Shown here: in pieces, positions 33,142 to 40,476 of the stretch
Layout: each line of letters opens with the position of its first letter
Position numbering within the stretch: the first letter of the stretch is position 1
Assembly: GCA_963842835.1 (NCBI GenBank)
Contig: CAWJIB010000009.1
Span: forward strand, 1,240,001 to 1,304,000
Length of the DNA stretch: 64,000 nt
Direction of reading: 5' to 3'
Origin: Roseiarcus sp963842835
Lineage (GTDB): Bacteria > Pseudomonadota > Alphaproteobacteria > Rhizobiales > Beijerinckiaceae
Position numbers and translations under genes: made by a program
Notes under the pieces: generated by a model
The model's input: only the letters and a program-made list of their open reading frames with translations
Told to the model about the DNA's origin: nothing
Databases searched by the model: none

Positions 33142-33942
33142 ATGGATCTCGAACTCGCCGGCAAGGTCGCCATCGTCACCGGCGCCAGCCGCGGCATCGG
33201 CAAGGCGGTCGCCGCGGCGCTCGCGCGCGAAGGCGCCGACGTCGCGCTCGTCGCCCGCGACCGCATCGCGCTCGACGCCGCGGCGGGGGAGATCGCCGCG
33301 GCGACAGGGAGCCGGCTCAAGCCGGTCGCCGCCGACACCGGCGACGACGACGCGGTCAGGGCGATGGTCGCGGCGGCTCTCGCCGCTTTCGGACGCGTCG
33401 ACATTCTCGTCAATTGCGCGGCGCAGCCGGCGGGGCAATCGAAGCCGCCGAGCCTGGCGGAGATCACGACCGAGGCGCTCTGGGCCGAAGTCAACGTCAA
33501 GGTCATGGGCTATCTGCGCACCGCACGCGAAGTCGCCAAGCCGATGGCGGAGCAAGGGGGCGGGCGCATCGTCAACATCAGCGGCCTCGCGGCGCGAACG
33601 ACCGGCAGCATCATCGGCACGATCCGCAACATCAGCGTCGCCGCGCTGACCAAGAATCTCGCCGACGAACTCGCGCCCAAGGGCATTTCCGCCGTTTGCG
33701 TGCATCCCGGAACGACGCGCACGGAAAAGACGCCCGGCGTCGTCGAGCGCCGGGCGCAGGCGCTCGGGCTCGACGTCGCGGAGGTCGAGAAGAGGATGGC
33801 GGCGGCCAACCTCGTCGGGCGGCTGATCACGGCCGAGGAGATCGGCGACATCGTCGCGTTCCTCGCCTCGCCGAAATCAGTCGCGATCAACGGCGACGCG
33901 ATCGCCGCCGGCGGGGGCGTGGCGGGCGCGATCTATTACTGA
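33142..33942 (+). CDS. Short-chain dehydrogenase lacking the YxxxK motif
   Basis: A 266-residue SDR-fold protein. The cofactor loop is intact (VAIVTGASRGIGKAV at residues 9-23, NCAAQ near 91) and the catalytic-type serine is S147 in NISG. The expected Tyr and Lys 13 and 17 residues later are missing: the stretch reads GTIRNISVAALTKNLADEL, with neither residue. The rest (ELAPKGISAVCVHPGTTRTE) is normal. So it is a conserved atypical subgroup, a non-catalytic protein, or an enzyme with different chemistry. It lies 34 bases after the hydrolase gene. Confidence 0.85.
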   Translation: MDLELAGKVAIVTGASRGIGKAVAAALAREGADVALVARDRIALDAAAGEIAAATGSRLKPVAADTGDDDAVRAMVAAALAAFGRVDILVNCAAQPAGQSKPPSLAEITTEALWAEVNVKVMGYLRTAREVAKPMAEQGGGRIVNISGLAARTTGSIIGTIRNISVAALTKNLADELAPKGISAVCVHPGTTRTEKTPGVVERRAQALGLDVAEVEKRMAAANLVGRLITAEEIGDIVAFLASPKSVAINGDAIAAGGGVAGAIYY

Positions 33943-33981
33943 ACATCCAATCTCGCAGCCTGCGACCCAAGCGATTTGGCG

Positions 33982-35238
33982 TCATAGCGCGTCGAGCCAT
34001 TTCCGCGCGCGCTCGGCGGCGGCGACGCCTGAGCGCACCGCGCTTTCCAGCGTGTCGGGCAGCCCGTTCTGCACATAGGCGCCGGCGAGAAAGAGATTGC
34101 GCCAGGATGTCTCGAGGCTCGGCCTCAGCGCGTCCTCCCCTGGCGTCGCGGCGAAGGTTGCGCGCCTTTGCCGGATGACGCGCCAGGCCGGCATCGCGTC
34201 CGACAATCCCGTCAGCGCCGCGACGTCGCGCCACAGATCGGCCGCCAGCTTTTCGCGCGGCGCGGCCATCGACGCTTCGGCGTCCTTGATCGCGACGGAA
34301 ATGCGACTGTCGCCGCAAAACATCCAGTGGAACGCGCCGTTGACGATTCCGAGGATCCGCGGCGCGCCGGGCGGCGCCGGAATCGCAAAATGCGCCGAGA
34401 TCGCGCCGTTGAACTCTTGCGGCGCGCTCAATCCGGGCGCCAGAGCCGCCGCGACTCGCGGCGGCGTCGCCAGGATCACGGCGTCGCCGGGCGCGAGATC
34501 GATGCGGTCGTGTTCGAATTCGAGTCCGGCCGCATTCTCGCCGTGGAAGTCGACCGCCGCGAGGCGGCGCTCGAAGCGGATCGCGACGCCGCGCCGACGC
34601 AGGGTTTTCAACGCGGGCTCGACGAACGCCCGCGCCAGTCCGTGAACGGGCATGAGCGGCCGCGCGCCGCCGCGCAACGTTTCGCGCAGCGCGGCGCCGG
34701 CCAGACGCGCCGACGCGCGGTCGAGACCGGTGTTGAGCGCGGCCAACGCGAAGGGGCGCCAAAGGCGTTCGGCTGCGGGACCAGCGCTGGGCGCGTAATC
34801 GCGCAGCAGGGCGGTCGCGGGGGCGCCCAGCAGCAGCCGCGCCGCGGGCCAGTAGTCCTTCGGACGTGTGCGCGGCGCGCGCCGGCGCGGGTCGAAAATC
34901 CACCAGGGAACAGGTCCGCGGTTGGGCCGCAGCGTCCAGCGCTCGCCGCTCGCCATGTCGGCGAAAGCGATCCCGTCGGACGCGGCCTCGCGCCATTGCG
35001 CGCGCGCGCCGATCGCCTCGAACATCGCCACGGCGGAGCGCCAGCTCGAAAGCGCGAGATCATTGCCGCTGTCGATGGTCATGGATGTCGCGTCGTCGTA
35101 GAAAGACCGGCGTCGGCCGCCCGCCTGCGCGGCGCTTTCGTGAACGACAACATCCGCGTTCGGCGTCGCCGCGAGATGGACGGCCGCCGAAAGTCCGGAA
35201 AATCCCGCGCCGATGACATGGACGGTTGGGCGCTTCAT
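33982..35238 (-). CDS. hpnE: Hydroxysqualene dehydroxylase (HpnE-like) FAD protein
   Basis: A 418-residue flavin amine-oxidase-type protein. The FAD motif is VHVIGAGFSGLSAAVHLA at the N-terminus, followed by GGRRRSFYDDATSMTIDSGN. The C-terminal FLAGAYVQNGLPDTLESAVR is the flavin-binding end shared by HpnE, which removes the hydroxyl of hydroxysqualene to give squalene for hopanoids. hpnC and hpnD are not here, so the name rests on similarity alone. ATG at 35238 is preferred to the GTG just before it. It converges with the SDR and is divergent from preT. Confidence 0.72.
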   Translation of the reverse strand: MKRPTVHVIGAGFSGLSAAVHLAATPNADVVVHESAAQAGGRRRSFYDDATSMTIDSGNDLALSSWRSAVAMFEAIGARAQWREAASDGIAFADMASGERWTLRPNRGPVPWWIFDPRRRAPRTRPKDYWPAARLLLGAPATALLRDYAPSAGPAAERLWRPFALAALNTGLDRASARLAGAALRETLRGGARPLMPVHGLARAFVEPALKTLRRRGVAIRFERRLAAVDFHGENAAGLEFEHDRIDLAPGDAVILATPPRVAAALAPGLSAPQEFNGAISAHFAIPAPPGAPRILGIVNGAFHWMFCGDSRISVAIKDAEASMAAPREKLAADLWRDVAALTGLSDAMPAWRVIRQRRATFAATPGEDALRPSLETSWRNLFLAGAYVQNGLPDTLESAVRSGVAAAERARKWLDAL

Positions 35239-35414
35239 CACGATTTTCCAACGCCGACGGCGAGCGAAATCCGCGCAACGAAATTTTGCCGCGCTTGGAC
35301 AATTCTCTCGCTCCGCCGCGCAGCGCGAATGTCTGGCGCGAATCTAGCCGCGCCGCGGCCCACGCGCAACGCGCTCTCCCGCACTTGACATGACTTGAAA
35401 GGCGAGCGAGCCTC

Positions 35415-35430
35415 TTGACCGATTGGTCAG
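35415..35430. promoter_or_regulatory. RutR-like operator upstream of preTA
   Basis: TTGACC-G-AT-TGGTCA-G matches the RutR box (TTGACCA-NN-TGGTCAA as I recall it) at 12 of 14 defined positions. It lies 48 bases before the preT ATG. A TTGACA at 35385-35390 is a possible -35 of the same promoter. RutR-type TetR proteins respond to uracil or thymine, which fits the pyrimidine-reducing enzyme encoded next. Confidence 0.6.
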
Positions 35431-35477
35431 GATTTTTCCGGAACGCGCTCGGCGCCCCGAGCCGCAGGAGAGCCGTC

Positions 35478-36839
35478 ATGGGAATCGTCTCCGAACCGCC
35501 TGGAATCGCCGACGTCGCGCCGGCCCGCTTGGACCGCGCGGCGCTGGATGCGAATTTCGTCGAGTTGCATCCGCCGTTGAGCGTGCATCAAGCGAGGGTC
35601 GAGGCCGAGCGCTGCTACTTCTGTTACGACGCCCCGTGCCAGCGCGCCTGCCCGACCTCCATCGACGTCCCCCTGTTCATCCGCCAGATCGCCGCCGGCA
35701 ACGCCTTCGGCGCGGCGCGCGCCATTCTCGAGGCCAACATCATGGGGGGCATGTGCGCGCGCGTCTGCCCGACCGAAACGCTGTGCGAAGAGGCGTGCGT
35801 GCGCGAAGCGGCCGAGGGCAAGCCCGTTCTCATCGGCCTCCTTCAGCGCCACGCCGTCGACGCGCAGATGGAATCCGGCAAGACCCCGTTCACCCGCGCG
35901 GCGCCGACGGGCAAGCGCGTCGCCATCGTCGGCGCGGGCCCGGCGGGCCTCGCCTGCGCGCATGCGCTCGCGGTCGCGGGGCACGAGGCGACCATCTTCG
36001 AGCGGCGGGAGAAACCGGGCGGCCTCAACGAATACGGCATTGCCGCCTATAAGGCGCCGGACGATTTCGCCGCCAGGGAAGCCGCCTTCATCCTCTCGAT
36101 CGGCGGCATATCGGTGAACTACGGCCTCGCGCTCGGACGCGATCTTTCGCTCGACGCGCTGCGCCGCGACTATGACGCGGTGTTCCTTGGCGTCGGTCTC
36201 GGCGCGACCAACAAACTCGGCCTGGCGGGCGAAGGAGAACTCGCCAACGTGATCGACGCGGTCGACTATATCGCGGAGCTTCGGCAGGCCGAGGATCGCA
36301 CGAAGCTGCCGGTCGGACGGCGCATCGTCGTCATCGGCGGCGGCATGACCGCCGTGGACGTTGCAGTGCAGTCGAAGCGTCTGGGGGCCGAAAGCGTGAC
36401 GATCGTCTATCGGCGCGGCCTCGACCAGATGAAGGCGAGCCGTTTCGAGCGCGACCTCGCGCAGACCAACGGCGTGCTCATTCGTTCCTGGGCGCGCCCA
36501 GTCGCGCTGGAAAGTCATGGCGACGCCGTGAGCGGCGTCCTCTTCGAGCGCACGCGCGAAGAGGGCGGGGCGCTCATCGGCGTCGGCGGCGCGTTCCGCA
36601 TCGAGGCCGACGTGGTCTTCACTGCGATCGGCCAGAAGGGAGCGCCCGAGGCGCTCGCCGGCGCGGATATCCAATGCGCGCAAGACGGGCGCATCGTCGT
36701 CGACGGCGAACGGCGCACCAGCCTCTCCGGCGTGTGGGCGGGCGGCGATTGCGTGGCGGGCGGGCAGGACCTGACGGTCAGCGCGGTCGAAGACGGCAAG
36801 CAGGCGGCGCGATCGATCGACGCGGCGTTGAAATCTTAA
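35478..36839 (+). CDS. preT: Dihydropyrimidine dehydrogenase, NAD-linked subunit PreT
   Basis: A 453-residue GltD-like flavoprotein. The N-terminal Fe-S helical domain holds ERCYFCYDAPCQRACPTSID (about 45-65) and CARVCPTETLCEEAC. An FAD motif RVAIVGAGPAGLACAHALA lies around 152, and an NAD motif RIVVIGGGMTAVDVAVQ around 285. It feeds electrons from NADH to PreA for uracil or thymine reduction. The frame is open upstream, but ATG at 35478 follows AGGAG and gives the family N-terminus. preA follows after 44 bases. Confidence 0.9.
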   Translation: MGIVSEPPGIADVAPARLDRAALDANFVELHPPLSVHQARVEAERCYFCYDAPCQRACPTSIDVPLFIRQIAAGNAFGAARAILEANIMGGMCARVCPTETLCEEACVREAAEGKPVLIGLLQRHAVDAQMESGKTPFTRAAPTGKRVAIVGAGPAGLACAHALAVAGHEATIFERREKPGGLNEYGIAAYKAPDDFAAREAAFILSIGGISVNYGLALGRDLSLDALRRDYDAVFLGVGLGATNKLGLAGEGELANVIDAVDYIAELRQAEDRTKLPVGRRIVVIGGGMTAVDVAVQSKRLGAESVTIVYRRGLDQMKASRFERDLAQTNGVLIRSWARPVALESHGDAVSGVLFERTREEGGALIGVGGAFRIEADVVFTAIGQKGAPEALAGADIQCAQDGRIVVDGERRTSLSGVWAGGDCVAGGQDLTVSAVEDGKQAARSIDAALKS

Positions 36840-36883
36840 CCCAAGATCTGGAAATCTCGGCCCCAGAGCTGACGGAGGACGAC

Positions 36884-38188
36884 ATGGTCGATCTCAGCGC
36901 CAATTTCCTCGGCATCAAGTCGCCCAACCCGTTCTGGCTCGCCTCCGCGCCGCCGACGGACCGCAAGACCAACGTCGAACGCGCGTTTCGCGCGGGTTGG
37001 GGCGGCGTCGTCTGGAAGACGCTCGGCGAGGCCGGGCCGCCGGTGGTCAATGTCTCCGGCGCGCGCTACGGCGCCATTTACGGCGCCGACCGGCGCCTGA
37101 TCGGACTCAACAACATCGAACTGATCACCGACCGCGATCTCGAGATCAATCTGCGCGAGATCAAGGAGGTCAAGCGCGAATGGCCCGACCGCGCGCTGGT
37201 GGTCTCGCTGATGGTGCCGTGCGACGAAGACTCCTGGCGGAAGATTCTCGCCCGGGTCGAGGAAACGGAATGCGACGGCGTCGAGCTGAATTTCGGCTGT
37301 CCGCACGGCATGTCCGAGCGCGGCATGGGTTCGGCGGTGGGCCAGGTGCCCGAGTATATCGAAATGGTCGTGCGCTGGTGCAAGGCGCACACGCGCATGC
37401 CCGTCATCGTCAAGCTGACGCCCAACGTCGCCGATATCCGCCCTCCCGCGCGCGCGGCCAAGAAGGGCGGCGCCGACGCCGTGTCGCTGATCAATACGGT
37501 CAATTCGATCATGGGCGTCGATCTCGACGCGATGGCGCCCGCCAATCCGATCGACGGCAAGGGCACGCATGGCGGCATGTGCGGCCCGGCGGTCAAGCCG
37601 ATCGCGCTGTCGATGGTTTCGGAAATCGCGCGCGATCCTGAAACCGCTGATCTGCCGATCTCGGCGATCGGCGGCGTGACGACTTGGCGCGACGCCGCCG
37701 AGTTCATCGCGCTCGGCGCCGGCAACGTGCAGGTCTGCACCGCGGCGATGACCTACGGCTTCAAGATCATCGAAGAACTGACCTCCGGCCTGAAGAATTT
37801 CATGGCCGCCAAGGGCTATCGGCGGATCGACGATTTCCGTGGCCGCGCGATTCCCAACGTCACGGATTGGCAGTTCCTCAATCTCAATTACGTCGCCAAG
37901 GCCGAGATCGACCAGGATCTGTGCATCAGATGCGGGCGTTGCCACATCGCCTGCGAGGACACTTCGCATCAGGCGATTTTTCCGACCGTGAACGGCGAGC
38001 GCAAATTCGTCGTCAACGACGCGGAATGCGTGGGCTGCAATCTCTGCGTGCTGGTCTGCCCGGTGGAAAATTGCATCACGCTCGTCCACAAGACCGAAGG
38101 CGTCGATCCGCGCACCGGCCTGAGCTACGCGCAGCCGCCGCGCAATTGGACGGCGCATCCGAACAATCCGGCGGTGAAGGCGGTGTAG
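36884..38188 (+). CDS. preA: Dihydropyrimidine dehydrogenase catalytic subunit PreA
   Basis: A 434-residue protein: an FMN-binding TIM barrel of the dihydroorotate-dehydrogenase type (residues about 5-320) with ELNFGCPHGMSERGMGSAVG near residue 137 containing the active-site Cys region, then a C-terminal ferredoxin domain with CIRCGRCHIACED (near 347) and CVGCNLCVLVCP (near 385). It reduces uracil and thymine to the dihydro forms with PreT. ATG is preceded by GGAGGAC. It ends before a hairpin at 38200. Confidence 0.92.
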   Translation: MVDLSANFLGIKSPNPFWLASAPPTDRKTNVERAFRAGWGGVVWKTLGEAGPPVVNVSGARYGAIYGADRRLIGLNNIELITDRDLEINLREIKEVKREWPDRALVVSLMVPCDEDSWRKILARVEETECDGVELNFGCPHGMSERGMGSAVGQVPEYIEMVVRWCKAHTRMPVIVKLTPNVADIRPPARAAKKGGADAVSLINTVNSIMGVDLDAMAPANPIDGKGTHGGMCGPAVKPIALSMVSEIARDPETADLPISAIGGVTTWRDAAEFIALGAGNVQVCTAAMTYGFKIIEELTSGLKNFMAAKGYRRIDDFRGRAIPNVTDWQFLNLNYVAKAEIDQDLCIRCGRCHIACEDTSHQAIFPTVNGERKFVVNDAECVGCNLCVLVCPVENCITLVHKTEGVDPRTGLSYAQPPRNWTAHPNNPAVKAV

Positions 38189-38199
38189 TAGGGCGCCGA

Positions 38200-38228
38200 C
38201 CGCCGAGCGGGACCATTGCGCTCGGCGG
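38200..38228. terminator. Hairpin after preA, probable transcript end
   Basis: CCGCCGAGCG (38200-38209) pairs perfectly with CGCTCGGCGG (38219-38228) around a nine-base loop, 11 bases after the preA stop. There is no T-run, so termination would not be of the simple intrinsic kind. Confidence 0.5.
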
Positions 38229-38267
38229 CGAACGCGATAGGTTGACCGCTTCGTCGCCGGGGGGCGC

Positions 38268-38855
38268 ATGGTCGATTCATCACGAATGCGTCACCGCTGG
38301 GCGGGGTTCCGCGCGCTGTCGAAAGTCGCGCTTTTGGCGGCCATTCTCCTGGCGTCCGCGCATTGGACGGCGGCCGTCGCTGACGATCCCAATCCCGTCG
38401 CGAAGGTCCCCAAGCGAGACCCCGCGATGAGCGCAGCGTTCGCGCGCGCGGCGGCGACGCTCGACGATTTCCTCGCCAAGTGGCGCGATCCGCCGCCCGG
38501 CGCCGCGCGTTTCGTCGTCAAGATCGGCTTGACGGATGCTCCCGGCCTTCCCGGTTACGCGGCCGTTCGTCCAGACGCGCCCGTCGCCGGCCCGGTCGAA
38601 TGGTTCTGGGCGACGGACTTGCGCGTGAACGGCGCTGACTTTTCCGCCCGTCTCGGCAACGATCCCGAGCGATTGCGCAATGTGACCTTTGGCCAGACCG
38701 TCCACTTCACGCGTCAGGACATCGGCGACTGGATGTATCGGAGCTACGGCAAGATCGTCGGCAACGCCACGGCCTGCCCCGCGCTCGCGCACGCTTCGGC
38801 TGAAGAGCGGCGCCAGATGAAGGAACAGTATGGGCTCGACTGCGGGTCGATCTGA
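38268..38855 (+). CDS. Exported DUF2314 protein
   Basis: A 195-residue protein with an N-terminal signal peptide (hydrophobic KVALLAAILLASAHWTAAVA, likely cut before DDPNP). The remainder has the DUF2314 pattern: VKIGLTDAPG, then EWFWATDLRVNGADFSARLG, then GQTVHFTRQDIGDWMYRS with GKIVGNATACPAL near the end. The domain occurs alone in many proteobacteria and has no established function. It probably resides in the periplasm. Two ATGs (38268 and 38286) are possible. Confidence 0.8.
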   Translation: MVDSSRMRHRWAGFRALSKVALLAAILLASAHWTAAVADDPNPVAKVPKRDPAMSAAFARAAATLDDFLAKWRDPPPGAARFVVKIGLTDAPGLPGYAAVRPDAPVAGPVEWFWATDLRVNGADFSARLGNDPERLRNVTFGQTVHFTRQDIGDWMYRSYGKIVGNATACPALAHASAEERRQMKEQYGLDCGSI

Positions 38856-38894
38856 CGGCGGTCCTTGTTCCGGCAAGAAGCCTAACCTCGTCGG

Positions 38895-39317
38895 CTACCC
38901 CAACTCGTCCGCGATCTCCGGATGTCGATCGAGAACTTTGAGCAATTGGCTCGTCGGTCCGCTCGGCTCGACGAGCCCACGCTCGTATTTGTCGAAGGCG
39001 TTCGCGCCGACCTTCAGCAACGCGCCGGCCTGGCGCTGCGAAAGTTTCAGTTTGGCGCGAACCCTCCGGATCGTCGCGGGGGAAGGCACGCCTTCAAGTT
39101 TTTCTTTGAGCGAGCGCAAAGCGTCATCGACGACGCTCATGTCCTTCCCGACATGCACGCCTTCGCCCGCCCTCTTGGGATAGTATCCGGGCAAATCGAC
39201 GGTGACGCTCTCGCCCTTGTAAGTGACGACGAAAGGACGCACGCCGCGCGCAAGCGTCTCGCCGGTTTCCGGCGACGTCATCGTCTCGGGTAGCTTCTTC
39301 TTCACCTGCGTCGCCAT
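38895..39317 (-). CDS. mqsA: MqsA-family antitoxin
   Basis: A 140-residue antitoxin. The C-terminal 65 residues are an HTH_XRE-like domain typical of MqsA (IRRVRAKLKLSQRQAGALLK, then GANAFDKYERGLVEPS). The N-terminal part binds the toxin; the zinc-binding cysteines of E. coli MqsA are absent, so this is the zinc-free variant seen in many proteobacteria. It begins two bases after the mqsR stop. The order toxin then antitoxin is the standard mqsRA order. Confidence 0.88.
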   Translation of the reverse strand: MATQVKKKLPETMTSPETGETLARGVRPFVVTYKGESVTVDLPGYYPKRAGEGVHVGKDMSVVDDALRSLKEKLEGVPSPATIRRVRAKLKLSQRQAGALLKVGANAFDKYERGLVEPSGPTSQLLKVLDRHPEIADELG

Positions 39318-39319
39318 GG

Positions 39320-39625
39320 TCACTTCTCCTTGAACGACATGACCGTGAACTCGGTTATGACGTCCGCCTGGAATTTCACGTAAAGCGTCAGTCCGCGCGC
39401 CGGCACATGATAGACGTCCTGCCAGACCCGATGATCGGCGAACGTCGTCATGGACTTGAAGAACATTCGCCGCTCGATGCCGACAATGATCTCGACGATG
39501 CCGCCTCGATCGAACCCTAGGGACGTCGCGTCGCGCAAAGCCGAAGTGGTTATGGCCAGGGAGTCGAACGATCCGATCGCAAGCTTGATGGCCTCGAGAT
39601 CGTAGGTCGGCCGACGCTTCTCCAT
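39320..39625 (-). CDS. mqsR: MqsR-family mRNA interferase toxin
   Basis: A 101-residue RelE-fold toxin, the normal MqsR length. Recognisable parts are MEKRRPTYDLEAIKLAI, ALRDATSLGFDRGGIVEII and the C-terminal VWQDVYHVPARGLTLYVKFQ, followed by FTVMSFKEK. MqsR cuts mRNA at GCN sites and is neutralised by MqsA. ATG at 39625 is preferred to an upstream in-frame start that would add an unrelated extension. Confidence 0.88.
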   Translation of the reverse strand: MEKRRPTYDLEAIKLAIGSFDSLAITTSALRDATSLGFDRGGIVEIIVGIERRMFFKSMTTFADHRVWQDVYHVPARGLTLYVKFQADVITEFTVMSFKEK

Positions 39626-39719
39626 GGCGATTGCATACCACCATAAAGGGGGCGCTGCAAGAGCGCGCGACAGAACGCCGAAACGCGTTTTCCCGACTAT
39701 TCCGCCGCGCACGCCGTGC

Positions 39720-40385
39720 CTACGGACTCTCGTAAGCGTCCCTTCGCCAACTCAATTCCGTGGGAATTTTCCCCCAAGATTCTCGCGATCCTCGAAAGTT
39801 GCAACCTAGAGGGGCTATCGAACGAACATGGATGAAGTCGGCCCCGTCGCGCAAGTTCAGCAGACGGGGTATTTGCTTGGCCTTACTTCCGACGGCAACA
39901 ACGAGCGCTCTTGGAAAGACTGCCAACTGGGCTCGAAAATAGCGCTCTCCGCAGGCACTGGTCGCTGACCGGCTTACACTGCTGCCCTCCGAGGGCGCTG
40001 AACACAAAACCGAGTCAGTAAGCCAAACTTTGCGCAGTTGCGGTTCAAACGAAGTGTTTGGCCAGCACATGTCGAGTATATAACGCAAATTTCTATGGAA
40101 TTGATCGTGCCCGATTTCGACGGCGTGTGTCGCGTACTTATACACGCGGTCCAACACGATGCGCCCCGAGCGATCCTTCTCATAGTCTTCCTCATAGTCC
40201 TCTTCTGCATGAGGGCCGCCCGGCTCTGCGAAGACCAAAATCAACTCAACTTCGGCCGGTTCGCCGCAGGCGCCAAGAAATCCACGCGGAACGTGCCCCT
40301 CTTTTGGCTGCCATTGCATTTCGCCGCGACAGGCGCGGTCGAACTCCGGGCACGGGCCGTAGGCAGGCGATAGGATCTTTCCCAA
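39720..40385 (-). CDS. Uracil-DNA-glycosylase-like protein, start uncertain
   Basis: A protein of about 220 residues. The pattern resembles the UDG superfamily: a cysteine-bearing N-terminus (CPEFDRACRG), then an early LILVFAEPGGPH loop, FHRNLRYILDMCWP, KVWLTDSVLCSAP in the middle, then CGERYFRAQLAVFPRALVVA and GSKAKQ, like the cysteine, Leu-rich and Val-Ala-x-Gly elements of family 4/5 enzymes. Codon use is less GC-rich than in its neighbours. The TTG at 40385 is my best start guess; no strong ribosome site is visible. It follows mqsRA and lies between that pair and a housekeeping gene. Catalytic activity is uncertain. Confidence 0.45.
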   Translation of the reverse strand: MGKILSPAYGPCPEFDRACRGEMQWQPKEGHVPRGFLGACGEPAEVELILVFAEPGGPHAEEDYEEDYEKDRSGRIVLDRVYKYATHAVEIGHDQFHRNLRYILDMCWPNTSFEPQLRKVWLTDSVLCSAPSEGSSVSRSATSACGERYFRAQLAVFPRALVVAVGSKAKQIPRLLNLRDGADFIHVRSIAPLGCNFRGSRESWGKIPTELSWRRDAYESP

Positions 40386-40476
40386 TGACGCAGAGAGCTT
40401 CGCTTGGAACGTTGGAGAGAGTTTCGTTTGGACTTTCCCCCTGGGACAAACAATTGTCCTGGCGCAGTCCGTCCCG

